This document shows, piece by piece, positions 32,042 to 43,909 of a stretch of DNA of 64,000 nt. The position numbers and the translations under genes are program-made. The stretch's first letter is position 1. Each line of letters begins with the position of its first letter. Source of the DNA: Phymatolithon calcareum (taxonomy: Eukaryota > Rhodophyta > Florideophyceae > Hapalidiales); contig OZ345376.1 of the NCBI GenBank assembly GCA_977006965.1, positions 1,364,001-1,428,000 on the forward strand, read 5' to 3'. Under the pieces are notes generated by a model. It made no database searches, had not been told where the DNA came from, and saw only the letters and a list, made by a program, of their open reading frames with translations.

Positions 32042-33062
32042 GAGGAAATTCACTACATGGCCACCAAAAATTGGCAAAATTCACTACATGACCATCTCTA
32101 GCCATCTCTACTACTCACCCCTAGCCAAGCGTACTATCATAGCTCACTGTAGCCAAAACTACTACTCATCCGTTTGTCAAAGCAATCTATGGCACAGTAA
32201 AATTTATCGCGCGCGCTACTCTCTACGCTTTAGACCCTCGTCGCAAGCAGCATCTCCGTCATCGTAGGCGGTAAGGTTGATAATCATGGACTGAGCCGCT
32301 TTGTAAAAGTGTTTTCGTTTCGCCTCGACGACGTTGTGGGCCCTCATTTCGGACCGCAAGTAAGGCCTCTTGCGCTTGCGGGCCGGCTTATCCGCAAGGT
32401 CAAACTGCACCAAATCATCCTGTACGAGCTGGTCTCCAGTGACTGCAACACGCGTGATACTGCCCGCATGCTGCTTGGCCCAAGTTCTCAACGTCCACAC
32501 GTCCCCGAACCGGTGCTCGTTCCACGGGTCGAACGACATCCGATGCTGCACCAAGCGCCTAGAGGCGTACAAAAGTGCAGTGATGACGGTGGCTACATGG
32601 CCATTGGTGCTCTTCAAAGTGGCGGCAGGAACATGTAGCACGGGAATCGCTGCTAACTGTCACATTGAATGGTTCCTCTTCATTGCGAACAACACAGCTG
32701 AGCGCGCTGACGTTAACGCGGAAGGTGCAAGCTGCGCGCTGACTACAGATGAGTCCCAGGCGTTTTTGTTGAGCTTCGCCACGAGGTGGGCCTTGCCCAT
32801 CGACGTGTTGTGGGAGATCACGATGTTGACAACGTGTCAAAGCTTGATCCGGCGTAGTCACCCACCTGTAGCACGAGCTTCTTCTTTTCCATGATTTCAG
32901 AGTGGTTAGTGCGGGAGTGTTGTGTGTTGAGCGTTGCAGATGAACATGACAACGTGCTTAAAGAGCGCCGTCGTATTCGTAACGGATGAGTAGTAGATTT
33001 GACGAGAGATGGCCATGTAGTGAATTTTGCCAATTTTTGGTGGCCATGTAGTGAATTTCCTC
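32042..33062 (-). mobile_element. MULE-1: internally deleted Mutator-like element
   Basis: 1021 bp with about 55-bp terminal inverted repeats beginning GAGGAAATTCACTACATGGC and a perfect 10-bp duplication. The minus strand still encodes the protein start (MEKKKLVLQVGDYAGSSFD, near 32893), a DNA-binding piece (LGLICSQRAACTFRVNV) and, after a frameshift near 32600, the SWIM zinc finger region CSCRHFEEHQWPCSH with the following YASRRLVQHRMSFDPWN. The catalytic DDE core is absent, so the element depends on a transposase elsewhere. Confidence 0.9.
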
Positions 33063-33277
33063 ATATATAAACTTAGGGATTGCAGGCTCTTTCCTGCAGT
33101 GGTAGGAATTCTTGTTTTGAAAATACAGATAATGCAAAGCAAACAGGAAACTGAGAGGCCGATCTGGGTTATGGCTAAACTCGACGATGGCCACCGTGAC
33201 CCGCTCTCGGGACATCGAGAGAAGTCTTATCGCGTGAAAATGGATGGCATCATGACGCCGACATGATGCAATATCAT

Positions 33278-33334
33278 ATTTGGCACTTTTATCGTATACC
33301 TTGATGATCAATGTATACAACAGAAGTGCCAAAT
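33278..33334. repeat. Imperfect palindrome between two MULEs
   Basis: 22-bp arms starting ATTTGGCACTTTTATCGTAT with three mismatches and a 13-bp loop. Confidence 0.8.
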
Positions 33335-33405
33335 TTAAGACGAAAAAGATACATCAAACTTTCGAGTTTTTGAAACTTTTTTGATCAATAAAAGTAAAAA
33401 GTTTT

Positions 33406-34671
33406 GAGGAAATTCACTACACGGCCACGAAAAGTGGGAAAACTCACTACATGGCCATCCCTAGCCAAACCTACTCCTCATCCGTTACGAATACGACGGC
33501 GCACTGTAAGCACGTCGGCGTATTCGTCTGTAACGTTCAGCTCACAACGCTCCCGCACTCACCACTCTGAAATCATGGAAAAGAAGGAGCTTGTGCTGCA
33601 AGTGGGTGACTACTCTGGATCAAGCTTTGACGACGTTTCCAACGTCTTGATCTCACAAAAGGTTGATGGGCAAGGTCATCTCGTGGCGAAGCACAACAAG
33701 TGGTCGCTGCACTATTGTACGCTTCTAGGCGCTTAGTGCAGCATCGGGTGTCGTTCGACCTATGGAACAAGAACTGGTTCAAGGACGTATGGATGTTGAG
33801 AACGCGGGCCAATCAGCAGGAGGGCAGCGTCACGCGTGTTGCAGTCACTTGTGACGAGTTAGAGCAGGATGATTTGGTGCCGTTTGATCTTGTGGTTAAG
33901 CTGGGCCGCAAAGCAAGAAGCCCTACTTGCCGTCCGAAATAAAGGCCCATCACTGCTCCTCGAGCAGAAACACTGGCCACTTCTCGTAGACATGCGGGAG
34001 GCTTAACAACCACAACGTAGTCGAGGCGAAACGAAAACACATCGACAAAGCGGCTCAGTCCATGATTATCGACCATACTGCCTGCAATGACGGAGATGCT
34101 ATTTGCGACAAGGATAAAAAGCATAGAGAGTAGCGCACGCGATAAATATTTCTGTCACATACATTGCTTTGACAAATAGATGCATAGTAGTTTTGACTAG
34201 GGTGAGTTATGATAGTACTCATGGCTCGGGATGAGTACTAGCAGGGGAGTGTTATGGGGGGGAGTAACGCAACATTTTGAGGTTTCAAAAATTGTACGAA
34301 AAAATTATAGCATCGATGTGCCGGCTAAATTTTGAGCTCGGTAAGTATCAAAACAAATCTTCTTTGCAGATTATTTTTATTGTTTATAACCACAAAATAG
34401 AATACTGCAACGAGAGCGACCGCTACATTGGCAGGTGCCAATGTTCAGGCGACTTGGGCCTGATTTTCCTCTTTCATTCTAATTTTTATGAAACAATTTC
34501 AGCCCTGCGAAGATGAATCAAACATACACTTCAGACACAACTCCAAAAAAGCGGTATGATAACCACTTCGCGTTACTCCCCCCCATAACACTCCCCTGGT
34601 ACTAGGGTCGAAGAGGGGTGGCCTTGTACTGAATTTTTCCTACTTTTGGTGGCCATGTAGTTAATTTTCTC
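33406..34671 (+). mobile_element. MULE-2: internally deleted Mutator-like element with nested MITE
   Basis: 1266 bp including a nested element at 34242-34598. The termini match MULE-1 (GAGGAAATTCACTACACGGC) and the flanks repeat AAAAAGTTTT exactly at 33396-33405 and 34672-34681. The plus strand encodes MEKKELVLQVGDYSGSSFDD, then a shorter deletion junction leading to LLYASRRLVQHRVSFDLWN. It lies opposite in orientation to MULE-1, 343 bp away. The catalytic core and SWIM finger are deleted. Confidence 0.9.
34242..34598. mobile_element. Non-autonomous TIR element (family MITE-A), copy 2
   Basis: 357 bp with perfect 29-bp terminal inverted repeats starting CAGGGGAGTGTTATGGGGGG. Flanked by GTACTAG at 34235-34241 and 34599-34605, a clean 7-bp target duplication. 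It lies inside MULE-2 and is therefore younger. Same family as 4431-4801. Confidence 0.95.
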
Positions 34672-34899
34672 AAAAAGTTTTACTTTTGCTGATAGTTTTG
34701 AGTTGTTAAAGTACCATCGGTGCTCATACAAAAAGCTGCACTGTTGCTCAAGTACTATGATACTGGACTCGGAGCTAAAATCAATGAAATCGAGGAAATT
34801 ACCCGCTGGGGCTTTAACCGTCCTTACAATACCTCCTATTGCGAACTAGTTTATTCCATTTCGCGCAGGTTAACAACCTTCAGGACGCAGACCCAGATA

Positions 34900-35949
34900 T
34901 CATACCTTGCTTCTTGGGTCTGTCCCAGGCCGCCTTGTGACCGGCGGAAGGTCGCAATTGGCAGGAAGAGGACCAGTAAGACCTGGCAACGGCGCCATTA
35001 CAATCTCACTTTGATAAATCTTGGAAAAAGTAGCCTTATTGTACCTTAGTCTAATAAATTCACCTCATTGACGCGAAGATTCGAGGACGAATCTACGAAA
35101 GTACAGAATTGCCTTACAGCCATGAACACACGGATAATCATATTCTTACCAATGCATGCAGCTGCATCTATGATCATCCAAGCTCATCTTGTATTTTCTC
35201 TAAGAAATAACCAAGATATTACCTCCAGAGCAGTTCACACGCAAGCGCCAGCCTGTGGCGCAGAGATCTTTCATAATTCCGCACATATGGACGGATTCAT
35301 CGCTCGGTAGTGTATTATCATGCTGCGAAACTTAACTCGTTCCCACAAACATCAATTTTGAGATCTTCATTGATGCCTCAGAGATCAAATTAATGGACCA
35401 AAGCTTGCGTGTGGATTGACCAATCCGCGAATTAAAAACCTCAGCCATATTGGGCCGGAGAATTCCACACCGCCTCCGGGAAAACTTATAGCTCACCCAC
35501 AATTCTGGATTGCTCTGCTGCAAGTACGTGGCTGCATCGGCATTAATTGCACTTATTTGTTGCAATTTTTCTTGAAATTTTTATTCATCAAACGTCCACG
35601 GTGAAGGCCGATTAGCAGTATGATTCTTGAATCCCTTCCTTAAAATTTCGTCCAAATGTTTGACGCAGAATGCTGTTGCAACGGATGGAAACTTGTCACG
35701 GAGCGCAACTATCATATCTTTCTGTTTGTGCGATATGATGACGAAACCATCATGAAGTACATTAGTAGAACATTGCAAATGAATATCAAACGAAATCCAT
35801 TTGGCATAACCTTCTTGGCTCAAGATTTCAAAAGAGATCGGAAACATTCTATTATAGGTTGTCAAAATTCTCAGTTTGGCATTCCTATTTGATCCTATAT
35901 ATTTTTCTCCAATTTGGAAGCAACTTTTCTGGAATTTTATTGGTCGCAC
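34900..35949 (-). pseudogene. MULE transposase (catalytic core to C-terminus), stop-riddled
   Basis: One minus-strand frame runs the whole length without a frameshift. It has the MULE core (PISFEILSQEGYAKWISFDI, VIISHKQKDMIVALRDKFPS, FCVKHLDEILRKGF), the region YLQQSNPELWVSYKFSRRRC with MAEVFNSRIGQSTRK, a SWIM finger (DDHRCSCMHW-stop-EYDYPCVHG) and a C-terminal PPVTRRPGTDPRSK, as in FAR1/MULE proteins. At least five stops interrupt it, and the Asp of the usual SDR motif is His. It is the only trace of a MULE catalytic core in the window, but its relation to MULE-1/2/3 is unproven. Confidence 0.85.
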
Positions 35950-36420
35950 GATTTCGGCAAATCATTGACACGCTCTTCCTGGATTTGGGCAATGCTGTCT
36001 CCTATTTAGCAGTTCTGAATTCCGGATTACGACTCCTACTCACGCGGTTTGAAGACCTGGGCGCTTTTCTTGAGCTTCCAGCCGATATTGACGCGCTATC
36101 CACGTTTCCAGCCGCTCTCAGCGCGCCTGCCGCGTTCCCATTTGTGCTTTGCGCGCGCTGGGGGCTTTCTGTCGTATCGGGCGCGTCCACTGCGTTTTCA
36201 GTAGTCCTCGGTTTGATTCTTGCATTTCCAAACGTTCTCGCCGTGCGTGACGCAATCGCTGTCGCTCTCGACGCGCCTAATGCGCTTTCAGTTGAATTTG
36301 GCGCTCGCGCCCCGCTTCAAGCCATTATCCGCACACAAGCGGCGTTTCCAGTCGTCTTTGGCTGCGGGGCCTACTCGGCAGGCTGCGGCAGAAGCATAAG
36401 CACGTTCCACAGGGTGTAAG
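35950..36420. repeat. G+C-rich degenerate repeat tract
   Basis: Imperfect repeats built around GCGTTTTCAG, CGTCTTTGGCGCG and GACGCGCCT, with a period of roughly 45 bp, decayed. On the minus strand it reads AGALRAAGNVDSASISAGSS, which could be a low-complexity N-terminal part of the MULE protein. Frames on both strands are open by composition. Confidence 0.45.
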
Positions 36421-37308
36421 ATTTACACGTGTTTTAGTGAAGGTGGGTAAAGTAGGAAATTAGGAATCAAAAATTGGATCGAAATTGGAAGGCAGCCAAG
36501 CAAGGGGTGTCAATATCTAGGACCTAACACAGAAAATGATTAAATAAAGAAAATTCTACCATTATCGGCGTCAATTTGTAACTAATAAAGAAACTTCAAA
36601 TTGGGACAACCCCTAATAGTCACGTCATGAGCACATTCAGCGCATAGTTTATAACGACTTATTATTATGATATTGTCGTTATGATATTTTGTTGGAATTT
36701 TATTGGAACTTTTTAATGTTGGAATGGAATTTTTACTTTACTTTTAAGTTTTAGTTTTGTTTCTTTGTCAAGAGGTACTAGACTTAATGTCCTTGAGACA
36801 CTCTTGGACTTTTCTCGGAGTGGTTTGCTCCGCTTTAGTCTTGCCTTCTCTAGCAAAGTGTGACGTCGGTTCGTCTTATATAGACGATGGTCGCATCTTC
36901 CATTCTAAACTAAACCTATTTTTTACATATAAAAAGCACTATTTAGATTCCACTAGATGATTGGGTGATGGAATCTACAACTGACCAATAGGAATGCGAA
37001 TGATTGAAACTTTGCAATGACACTTGTAACACTCGTGTAGTTGTATACGTGGCATTTTGCAGTACATGTGTAACATTTACTGTAATGCGCTACGTAACAA
37101 GCATAGTTGTAGTACAAGTGTAACTATTGTAACATAAAATCGTTACATAGTTGGCCATGGATCGGCCCTTTCAAATGGCATATATCAATGAATAAAATCG
37201 TCCTGCAATGCTGAAACCCTTGAAAAGACACACCGTATGAAAGAAAGCAGCGATGCAAATGAAAGTTCGTGGAAACATATTGAATATACGATCCAGCATT
37301 AAGATCAG
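36421..37308. other. AT-rich stretch with one possible secreted-peptide start
   Basis: 36787-36960 could encode 57 residues beginning MSLRHSWTFLGVVCSALVLP, which looks like a signal peptide, but there is no further support. 37020-37140 has several GTGTAAC copies. Nothing else is seen. Confidence 0.25.
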
Positions 37309-38790
37309 GCAGGGTCTATACCACTTTTTTCCATGTTCGTGTTCGCAATTTAACCGTTTTAATTGGTCAATGCATACTGTAAATAATTATGATTGCAAAG
37401 TCAGCAATGCTGTGAACACAGCAAAATGTTTAACTTCTCGACCGAAAAAAAGAACTTGCTGTGTTCGTGTGTTCGATTTTGGCGCGGGAATGCAGGCATC
37501 ATAAGAACGCAATGCTCTGCTACCCCTTCGGTTCGCATCGGCAAGCACCCACACAATGGCAGACCAACAGTCGTTACGGCAATTTTTCTTACTGTTTTGC
37601 TGACGATGCTATGAGGACTTGTTGACAATTCGTGTGCGTTCAGCGTCGAAGCGGCGCGACTGCTTTCGCTTCGAGGTCGTCACGCAGTACCTATCCGACC
37701 GCGAATTCCAGAGGACGTTTCGCTTGTCACGCCTATAGTTCTACAAGTTATCACGTCAGCTACGCATGCACTTGCAGCGCAACGCAAGGAAAGCACGATG
37801 TTCCTCCGGTGGCGTTACTTCACCGCACATTCGACTTGCAGTCACCCTGCGCGTACTTGCCGGCGGCTCGTATTTAGATCAAATGCTATCTTTTCGACTC
37901 GGACGATCGACTGTGTATGCAATTTTCATTGAGACGGTCGGCGCCAGTGTCAAGGAATTGCGTTTGCCCGGTGCGCCAATCGGCAACCAAGACAAGCTAC
38001 GTCAAGCAGCAAACGAAATTTTCACCTCACGAGTAGTTACGAACCCACTGTACGGTTGTGTCGGTGCCATTGATGGCATAGCGCTTTCTATCACGAAACC
38101 TCCTGACGACTACGTGCCCCGCAATTTTTATTGCAGTAAGGGCAAGTACGCCCTTCCGGTGCAACCAGTCGTCCGGTTCATCTACATGTCGTGCAGATGT
38201 GTGGGGTCAACACGTGACTCGGTTGCATTTGACATGTCAACACCTGTCAACTGTGAGCGAGCCTCTCATCTTGTTTCTCCATGTTTCTTGCTGGGCCATC
38301 CGGGAGCAGCATGCGTCGCGGTGCCAGTACTGGTGCTGCATGTCGCATGGTCGGCCCACTGCGCGCGTTCGGCTCGCCTTGTGATGCAATCGCTGCGTGG
38401 GCTGCTATAGCAGCACCAACAGAAGTCTCTCTTGCGTCATTCGCAGATACAGCAGGCATTACGCTTGTTGGCTTTGATGATTGATTGTCGTGGACCTGCG
38501 ACCGTCATTAAGTGAGCCACATTTTGATGTCGTTTCGATACCGCGACAGTGCTAACAGACCGTTACAGCGCTGTCGGGTTCAAACGGCTACTATTGTTGT
38601 GTATTGGGTGACCGTTCGGGTTCGCGATTTGGGGGTAGCACTGTGATAGTACTCGCATGGATGCGAGTACGACGATATACCCGCAATAATTCGATGCAGT
38701 TCCGCGAACACGCGTGTTGTCGTATAGAGCGTTCCAGCAAACGGCTAAAATTTACAGACACGGGCACAGAAAAAGTGGTATAGACCCAGC
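37309..38790 (+). mobile_element. PIF/Harbinger element 1, decayed
   Basis: Inverted ends of about 50 bp: left starts GCAGGGTCTATACCACTTTT, right is the decayed complement closing at 38790. The transposase frame 37646-38260 has a stop at 37736-37738 and continues RLAVTLRVLAGGSYLDQML, then GCVGAIDGIALSITKPPDDY, then MSCRCVGSTRDSVAF. These are the first two catalytic Asp motifs of the DDE_Tnp_4 family. The part with the third acidic residue is lost. A 12-bp deletion precedes MSCRC relative to the copy at 56907. Confidence 0.85.
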
Positions 38791-38881
38791 CTCCGCCAAA
38801 CTTGTAACGTATGCTTCTAATGCACTGTATCTGCTGTAAACAGGACCTTAGTATTCGATACTTGCACATCTCGCAAGCCCT

Positions 38882-39260
38882 CTAGACTGTCTGGTATGAT
38901 ATAGTTACACCACAGATACAGCTTATGTCGGAAATAACGGACGCCGAGGCGTCTTCCATCCGGTATGCAATTTTTCCCCGGATGATATCTGCCACCCATG
39001 CGTCCCCATGGGAAGAGTATTTGAGAATATGGCCTATTACACGTCCATGATCTGGCACCGAATACCGACCCGGAAATGTCCGTATGGAACCCATGCGGTG
39101 GAATGGAGGCGGAAGTTACAGGTGGAGATATGGTCGGAAGAGCTCCATTTCGCGTGGCAGGTACCATTAAAGCATGTTTTCGTGCTCTGCGCAGCAACAA
39201 AGAAATAGCCATTCAATGCGGCGTGAGACGCAAGAGCGGATTTTACAGCCGATTTCGTCT
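38882..39260 (-). pseudogene. Coding-like fragment, unknown
   Basis: The minus frame 39094-38882 reads GRYSVPDHGRVIGHILKYSS, HGDAWVADIIRGKIAYRMED. It looks like a folded-domain sequence and not like a shadow. The upstream frames shift near 39095. No family recognised; it could belong to another transposon next to Harbinger element 1. Confidence 0.35.
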
Positions 39261-39892
39261 CAAAAAAAGAGACCCCACTGTAATATTGCTAGCAAACTGT
39301 TCTTCCATATTGAGAGGTAGATCGTGTTTTTCAGTGTGCTTGTCGTGGGTGACTATGAGCATGACGGTAAGGTTGATCTGTCCCGCGCCGTCACTTTAAA
39401 AAAGTGTTTAAAACAGATGAACGATAGATAAAGCAAACCGTCATTTAAATGCAGGTTGGCAATCGGACATTGGTCGGGTTGTTCCCTGGCGGAAAGTCCA
39501 GGGCGCCGCGATATTGCGACATTTAGAGTGTCTAACATTCGATCAACAAAGATTGCGAGAGAATATATGATCCCATAGCAGTATGATAATTAGCTTAATG
39601 GAAGTTTCGGTAAACATTGGGAACGGTCCTGTCTAATCAGCGTACACATGGACACGTGTATCATGATTAATACAATCATATCGCCATTGATTGGGTATCA
39701 TATTTGTAATTCTGGGCTAATCTATTCATAGTCTAGAATGCTAAGGAAAATGGAAGCAGCTGCGAAGTCTAACAACGGTACAAGTAGGGGAAGATCTCAA
39801 AATGCACTAATGGAAAGAAAGAGGTGTAACTTTTTAGAGAGGACACATGTAAGGGGTTTGAGCGCTCAGGCGTGTCACGTGTAAGATGTTAG

Positions 39893-40057
39893 ACGTCACA
39901 AGCTCCTTCTTGTTCTTGATTTCAAAGTTTTAGTTCGGGAGCGTTGTGATTACCTACAGTGCTTCGTTCTGTTCGTAACGGATTTGTAGTAGGTTAGCTA
40001 GGGGTGACAATGGAGCAAGTTGTCCCCAATTTTTCTGACTATGTAGTGAATTTCCTC
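39893..40057 (-). mobile_element. Terminal fragment of a fourth MULE copy
   Basis: The reverse complement begins GAGGAAATTCACTACATAGT at 40057 and stays alignable with the MULE-2 left end through CCGTTACGAA, CACAACGCTCCCG and AAGAAGGAGCTTGTG. The other end is not found, so the copy is truncated or too decayed. Confidence 0.7.
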
Positions 40058-40430
40058 GATTGCTTTTCAACGGCATTACTTTTTGTTGGTCTGTTAAGCA
40101 CATATCGCACTTTTGTTGTCGGTCAGTGGCGAAATGTACACTGCTGTCCTGATGAAATCTATCACATTAGCCACCACCGCTTGTTACGCCGTCGTCGCTC
40201 TCTTAAAGAGAACTTTTGTATTTGTGCTTGGTCTAGTTGTCAATGCGACTCATTTTTATGTGCTTTTCTGGGGTCTCGTTCCACAGATTTTGTCTTAGTG
40301 CACCATTATGGCAATTTCTTCTCTTTGAAATGTCTCGGTGATCCACAGCACGTGGACATGATTCGGTTGCATTCGCTTGTCCACCATCGTAAGAGTTTCC
40401 GACGATCCTCGCACACTAAAAGTAAATAAT

Positions 40431-40793
40431 TCAATGGGCTTTCCGATTATCAATACTCCTCTCTTCCTTCAGCTTCCAAGTGCGATTCTGGTATATTAGT
40501 TTTTTCGACTGGACCAAAAATCTTCTTTCTTCTGGTGTTGGGTATCTTCCTCTTCTCCGGGTAGTACATCCAGTAGAACATAGAGACGCATTAACACTGT
40601 CTGATTTGTCGGGCGCATAGTGTTGTACCAAAGGTACAGCCGATGGGTTGAAGCTTCTGAGGGGAGCATGCAAAAACGTTACCTTTGAGTTGGCTCTCTG
40701 GTCTGGAGTTTTTGCGCAATCTTTGCTGAATGACAGAGGGTTTATATATACTAATTCTAAGCTGAAGTCGTCAGTCGGGACATAAAACCAACT
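40431..40793 (-). pseudogene. Open coding-like frame without ATG, unknown
   Basis: 121 codons are open on the minus strand, including WFYVPTDDFSLELVYINPL, APLRSFNPSAVPLVQHYAPD and RYPTPEERRFLVQSKKLIYQ, to a TGA at 40431-40433. The composition is protein-like throughout. No start codon and a stop just upstream suggest an exon or a relic. No family recognised. Confidence 0.35.
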
Positions 40794-40976
40794 CTAAATT
40801 GATCATCTATTGGTCAACACTAATTTATATGCTCTCCAGACTACTCCACCTGTCGTTTATGAGAGTAGTACTCCATTTACTCCAATTTTAGAGAGCCGAC
40901 CGTCATTGACAAGGAAATCATAATAGATGTTAGTAAATCAGAACTGGATTACAGGTCATATGTTCGAGATCCTGAA

Positions 40977-42240
40977 TCAGATCAAACGTTTCAAGTATGA
41001 ATTTTCGAGATATTTGATTTCAGAGGGAAGTGTCAATCGAAGTATTGAAAAAATTCGCATGCAGAAGATTAGTATTTTATTAGATATAAGTGGCAAGATG
41101 CGACCGGATAGGAGGCGGTCTAGTGTTGTGGCGGTCAGACTCAGCCAACGTTCTCGGGGAGGACAGGACTGGAACTGCGTTTTGGGCTGGTCGGGTAGGC
41201 GGCGCCAGTCGGTCCGCTGGGTTGGGTGGGGGAGCACTCCTGCGCGGGTTATTAGAGGAGGATGTACATGAGCTTTCGGCTTGGCAGGCCCATTTGGTGC
41301 AAGCGCGTTGGGCGCAGTAGGTGTTTTTATTCGTACTTTCTGCAAGTGCTGGGAGCAGTTGGTCTTGTTCTTCTTGGAGAGTTTCGGTGAATTGGTCCAT
41401 GTGTACGTCTGGTTTCGGTGACCGCTGTTATGACACCTCCTTGCGCACTAGAGTGTGGACCTCGGCTTGCAAAAGAGAAACGGTTTGTGTGAGCTGTGTG
41501 ACCGCGTTTGTCACGGCTTCCATCTTGGCCCTTTCCGGGCTTTGCATCTTAGTGACATGATTCGGCGTATTGCTGCCGCTTTTTTTCATTCACGATTCGG
41601 CCAGCTCAATAGCTAGGCGCATGACGGGTCCGCCGCAGAAAGCTTTTCAGTCACGGCAGTGGACTCGGACCGCGCCGCATCGGCTTTGCCCTTGCAGTGT
41701 CAAGGAGTTTGGGATATTCCATTTGGGACAAGTAACATTTTGTCGAGTATTGATGATTCTCGGCTTCCATTCGGAAATGTGATATTTTTGTTCATTTCTG
41801 ATCGGCAGAAACAGGGGAACTTTTGGTTCCATTGTATGCCGTCGTGGGTGTCTCGATATGGCGTCGTCGTCCTCTCCTGTCGGTGAATGTTTTCTATGGA
41901 AGTCTGCCGAGGGGTATTTCTTGCTCTTCTTTCGCACGGGGGAGTGGTCTTCGTCATCGCAATTTTCAATTTCGGTTTCCAAGTGGCGACAAGGGTCTCT
42001 GCTTACAACCATAGCCTTCTTGTTCGAAAGGTTCTGGTGGAGAGTTCAAGTGCTCTGTGCAGCTTCATTTTGTTCGAGATATCTTGGTTTCCTTCTTTTC
42101 CCGTCACGTCCTTAGTGTCGTAGTTCTGGGTCGTTTGTTCCTCTTTGTTCGTCTCCTTTGGGAGTAGCAGGGGTGCTACGCAAGAGGTGATATTCTTCGG
42201 ATCGATTTTTTAGTCGGATTTTTCACTCATGAGGGGCGCT
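40977..42240 (-). pseudogene. Decayed ORF1/gag-like coding region
   Basis: One minus frame reads through about five stops without frameshift. Peptides: GKRRKPRYLEQNEAAQS, HLETEIENCDDEDHSPVRKK, KVPLFLPIRNEQKYHISEWK, MEAVTNAVTQLTQTVSLLQA (coiled coil), QFTETLQEEQDQLLPALAES, a Cys-containing CAQRACTKWACQAESSC and a Pro/Arg-rich tail. Basic, coiled-coil and Cys-containing parts in that order resemble retroelement ORF1/Gag proteins, but no defined domain is identified. It lies directly downstream of the LINE endonuclease region in the same orientation. Confidence 0.45.
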
Positions 42241-42559
42241 TGTGTTGCTCGTGCCGCCCTGCGGGCTCGCCTCGAAAGGGTAGCGGCGGAGGGCTGGACT
42301 TGGGGGACCTCTGCTCTTTGTTTCATATATCGCGTAATTATACTTGGTGTAATGATTTTTTGTCCCGTCGTCGAGTCTCGTCTGGGCCGATTTTTGAGCC
42401 GCTAGTTCGTCCAAGTTCTTCCTCTGTCGTCCCCCGCCTCATCTGTCTCTATTCGAGGTCAGAATACACGCTTCGACTCGCCCCGTTCCACTTATCACGG
42501 CTCTTGCGGTTCCGTTCCACATGCCTTTCCTTCTGCCGCGCTTTTCGCCTTCCACATTT

Positions 42560-43375
42560 ACTGGACCGATCGGGGATCTTCCGCCGCATGCCACTATTAT
42601 AGGCCTATGCTGGAGGGTAACCCCCAGGGGCTGTTCGGCGATGTGATCAATCACGGTGTCAGATGATTTCTGAGAAAGAAATCGATGTTTCTTTTGCCAT
42701 TTTATGTAATGCACGCCCTCTCTATTCCGTGATGGAGACCTAATCTGTTCAGCGGATGGCTTCCCCAAGTTTTTTTTTTCTGACCAAAGTGCAACTTCGG
42801 TTCGTTTTCCTATCCCATGTTTTACGTCTTGCGTTCCAGTCCCCCATATCAATAGAGGGTTCACTGTAATATGTCTGTGGCATCTGCAGGCCCTTCTGTA
42901 CCTCATTTACCTTATTTCCTCGTGTGGACGCTGAAGGTGGGATATAACATACCGAAACTAGTATTTTACCACTCTCGCAATAATGGTTTGGAAGTTTTTA
43001 TTCGCCTTCTTGAAGATTAGTCGAAATCTTACCGGATTCGCCACAATCAATCTAACTCCGCCGTGGCACTTGTACGGATTGTCGCAAGGTCGAGGCACGC
43101 CTATCTGGGGATAGTTCGTGAGCTTCCATCTTGCAGTATGTTTCGGTGATTCCCACAAATGAGCACCCGTGTTTTTCCATTATAATTTCTGTGTAGGCCT
43201 CTGTTTCCCTCGATCCCCCACATTTATCGCGGCCACTAGGAAACTGTTCACAGTTATTTTCTTTGTTGGTTGGATCGAGCACGTTAGAGCTAGTATCCAG
43301 GAGGAGTAACTTCAGAGGGCACGGCTCAGTCCCTTCTAGGACTGTTTCCTCGCCACACATCCGCTGGAGTTCCAT
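42560..43375 (-). pseudogene. LINE apurinic-like endonuclease domain, decayed
   Basis: Pieces of an exonuclease-endonuclease-phosphatase fold occur in the right order on the minus strand, with frameshifts: EIIMEKHGCSFVGITETY (about 43190-43135), KCHGGVRLIVANPVRFRLIF, VSVCYIPPSAS then MGDWNARRKTWDRKTNRS (about 42845-42800), and SSDTVIDHIAEQ with HRPIIVACGG (about 42660-42580). The motifs E-T, GDWNA and the final HRP are the catalytic landmarks of non-LTR retrotransposon endonucleases. No reverse transcriptase is recognisable downstream. Confidence 0.7.
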
Positions 43376-43909
43376 ATCTAGGACCTCCTTTGCCTTCTGT
43401 GCCTTCTATCTATACAATTAGCGCGCTGCTGTTTCAATGGGAGTCTGTTGCCCAATAGCGCACAGCGTTGAGATTTCCAGCGCGTCCTTCGTGATTTACC
43501 AAGTCTTTTTACCATTCATCGAGTGTCAAAATATGTCTAACTAGCTCATGTGATGCATATCAGCTGCGTTTTGATTTTCCAGGGTTCTTGCTGTGCAAAA
43601 CGCGTGTTTCAGAAGCTCCAGAATGGATCTTCAATAAATGACTTGTTCGCGACGGCCTTTTCTGGATTTTCGCACGAGCAGCTTAGTCAATAAAGCCTTC
43701 CACTTGAACGCTGCATGCCTCTGAAATAGAGTGGAGGGAGATAGTCAGCACAATGGGTTGGTTGAGTCATCAGTATCATTTTTATTTTCAGTCTATTTCA
43801 GTGTGGGGGAGTGTTACGTAGGCTCTGGGAATTCTTCGCTGTACATAGGGCCTGTGCTGGTTTCACACCCGCGGACGCTGCGGCTTTCGAGACATAAGTG
43901 GGTTGGGCT

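Noticed and set aside
35859-36419. 186-residue plus-strand frame rich in Ala, Val and Leu
   Set aside because: It spans both the MULE pseudogene and a G+C-rich repeat tract; its hydrophobic repeats come from the repeat composition.
40310-40385. Harbinger transposase remnant (GATTCGGTTGCATTCG resembles the second-Asp region)
   Set aside because: Only about 30 bp are alignable, too little to call.
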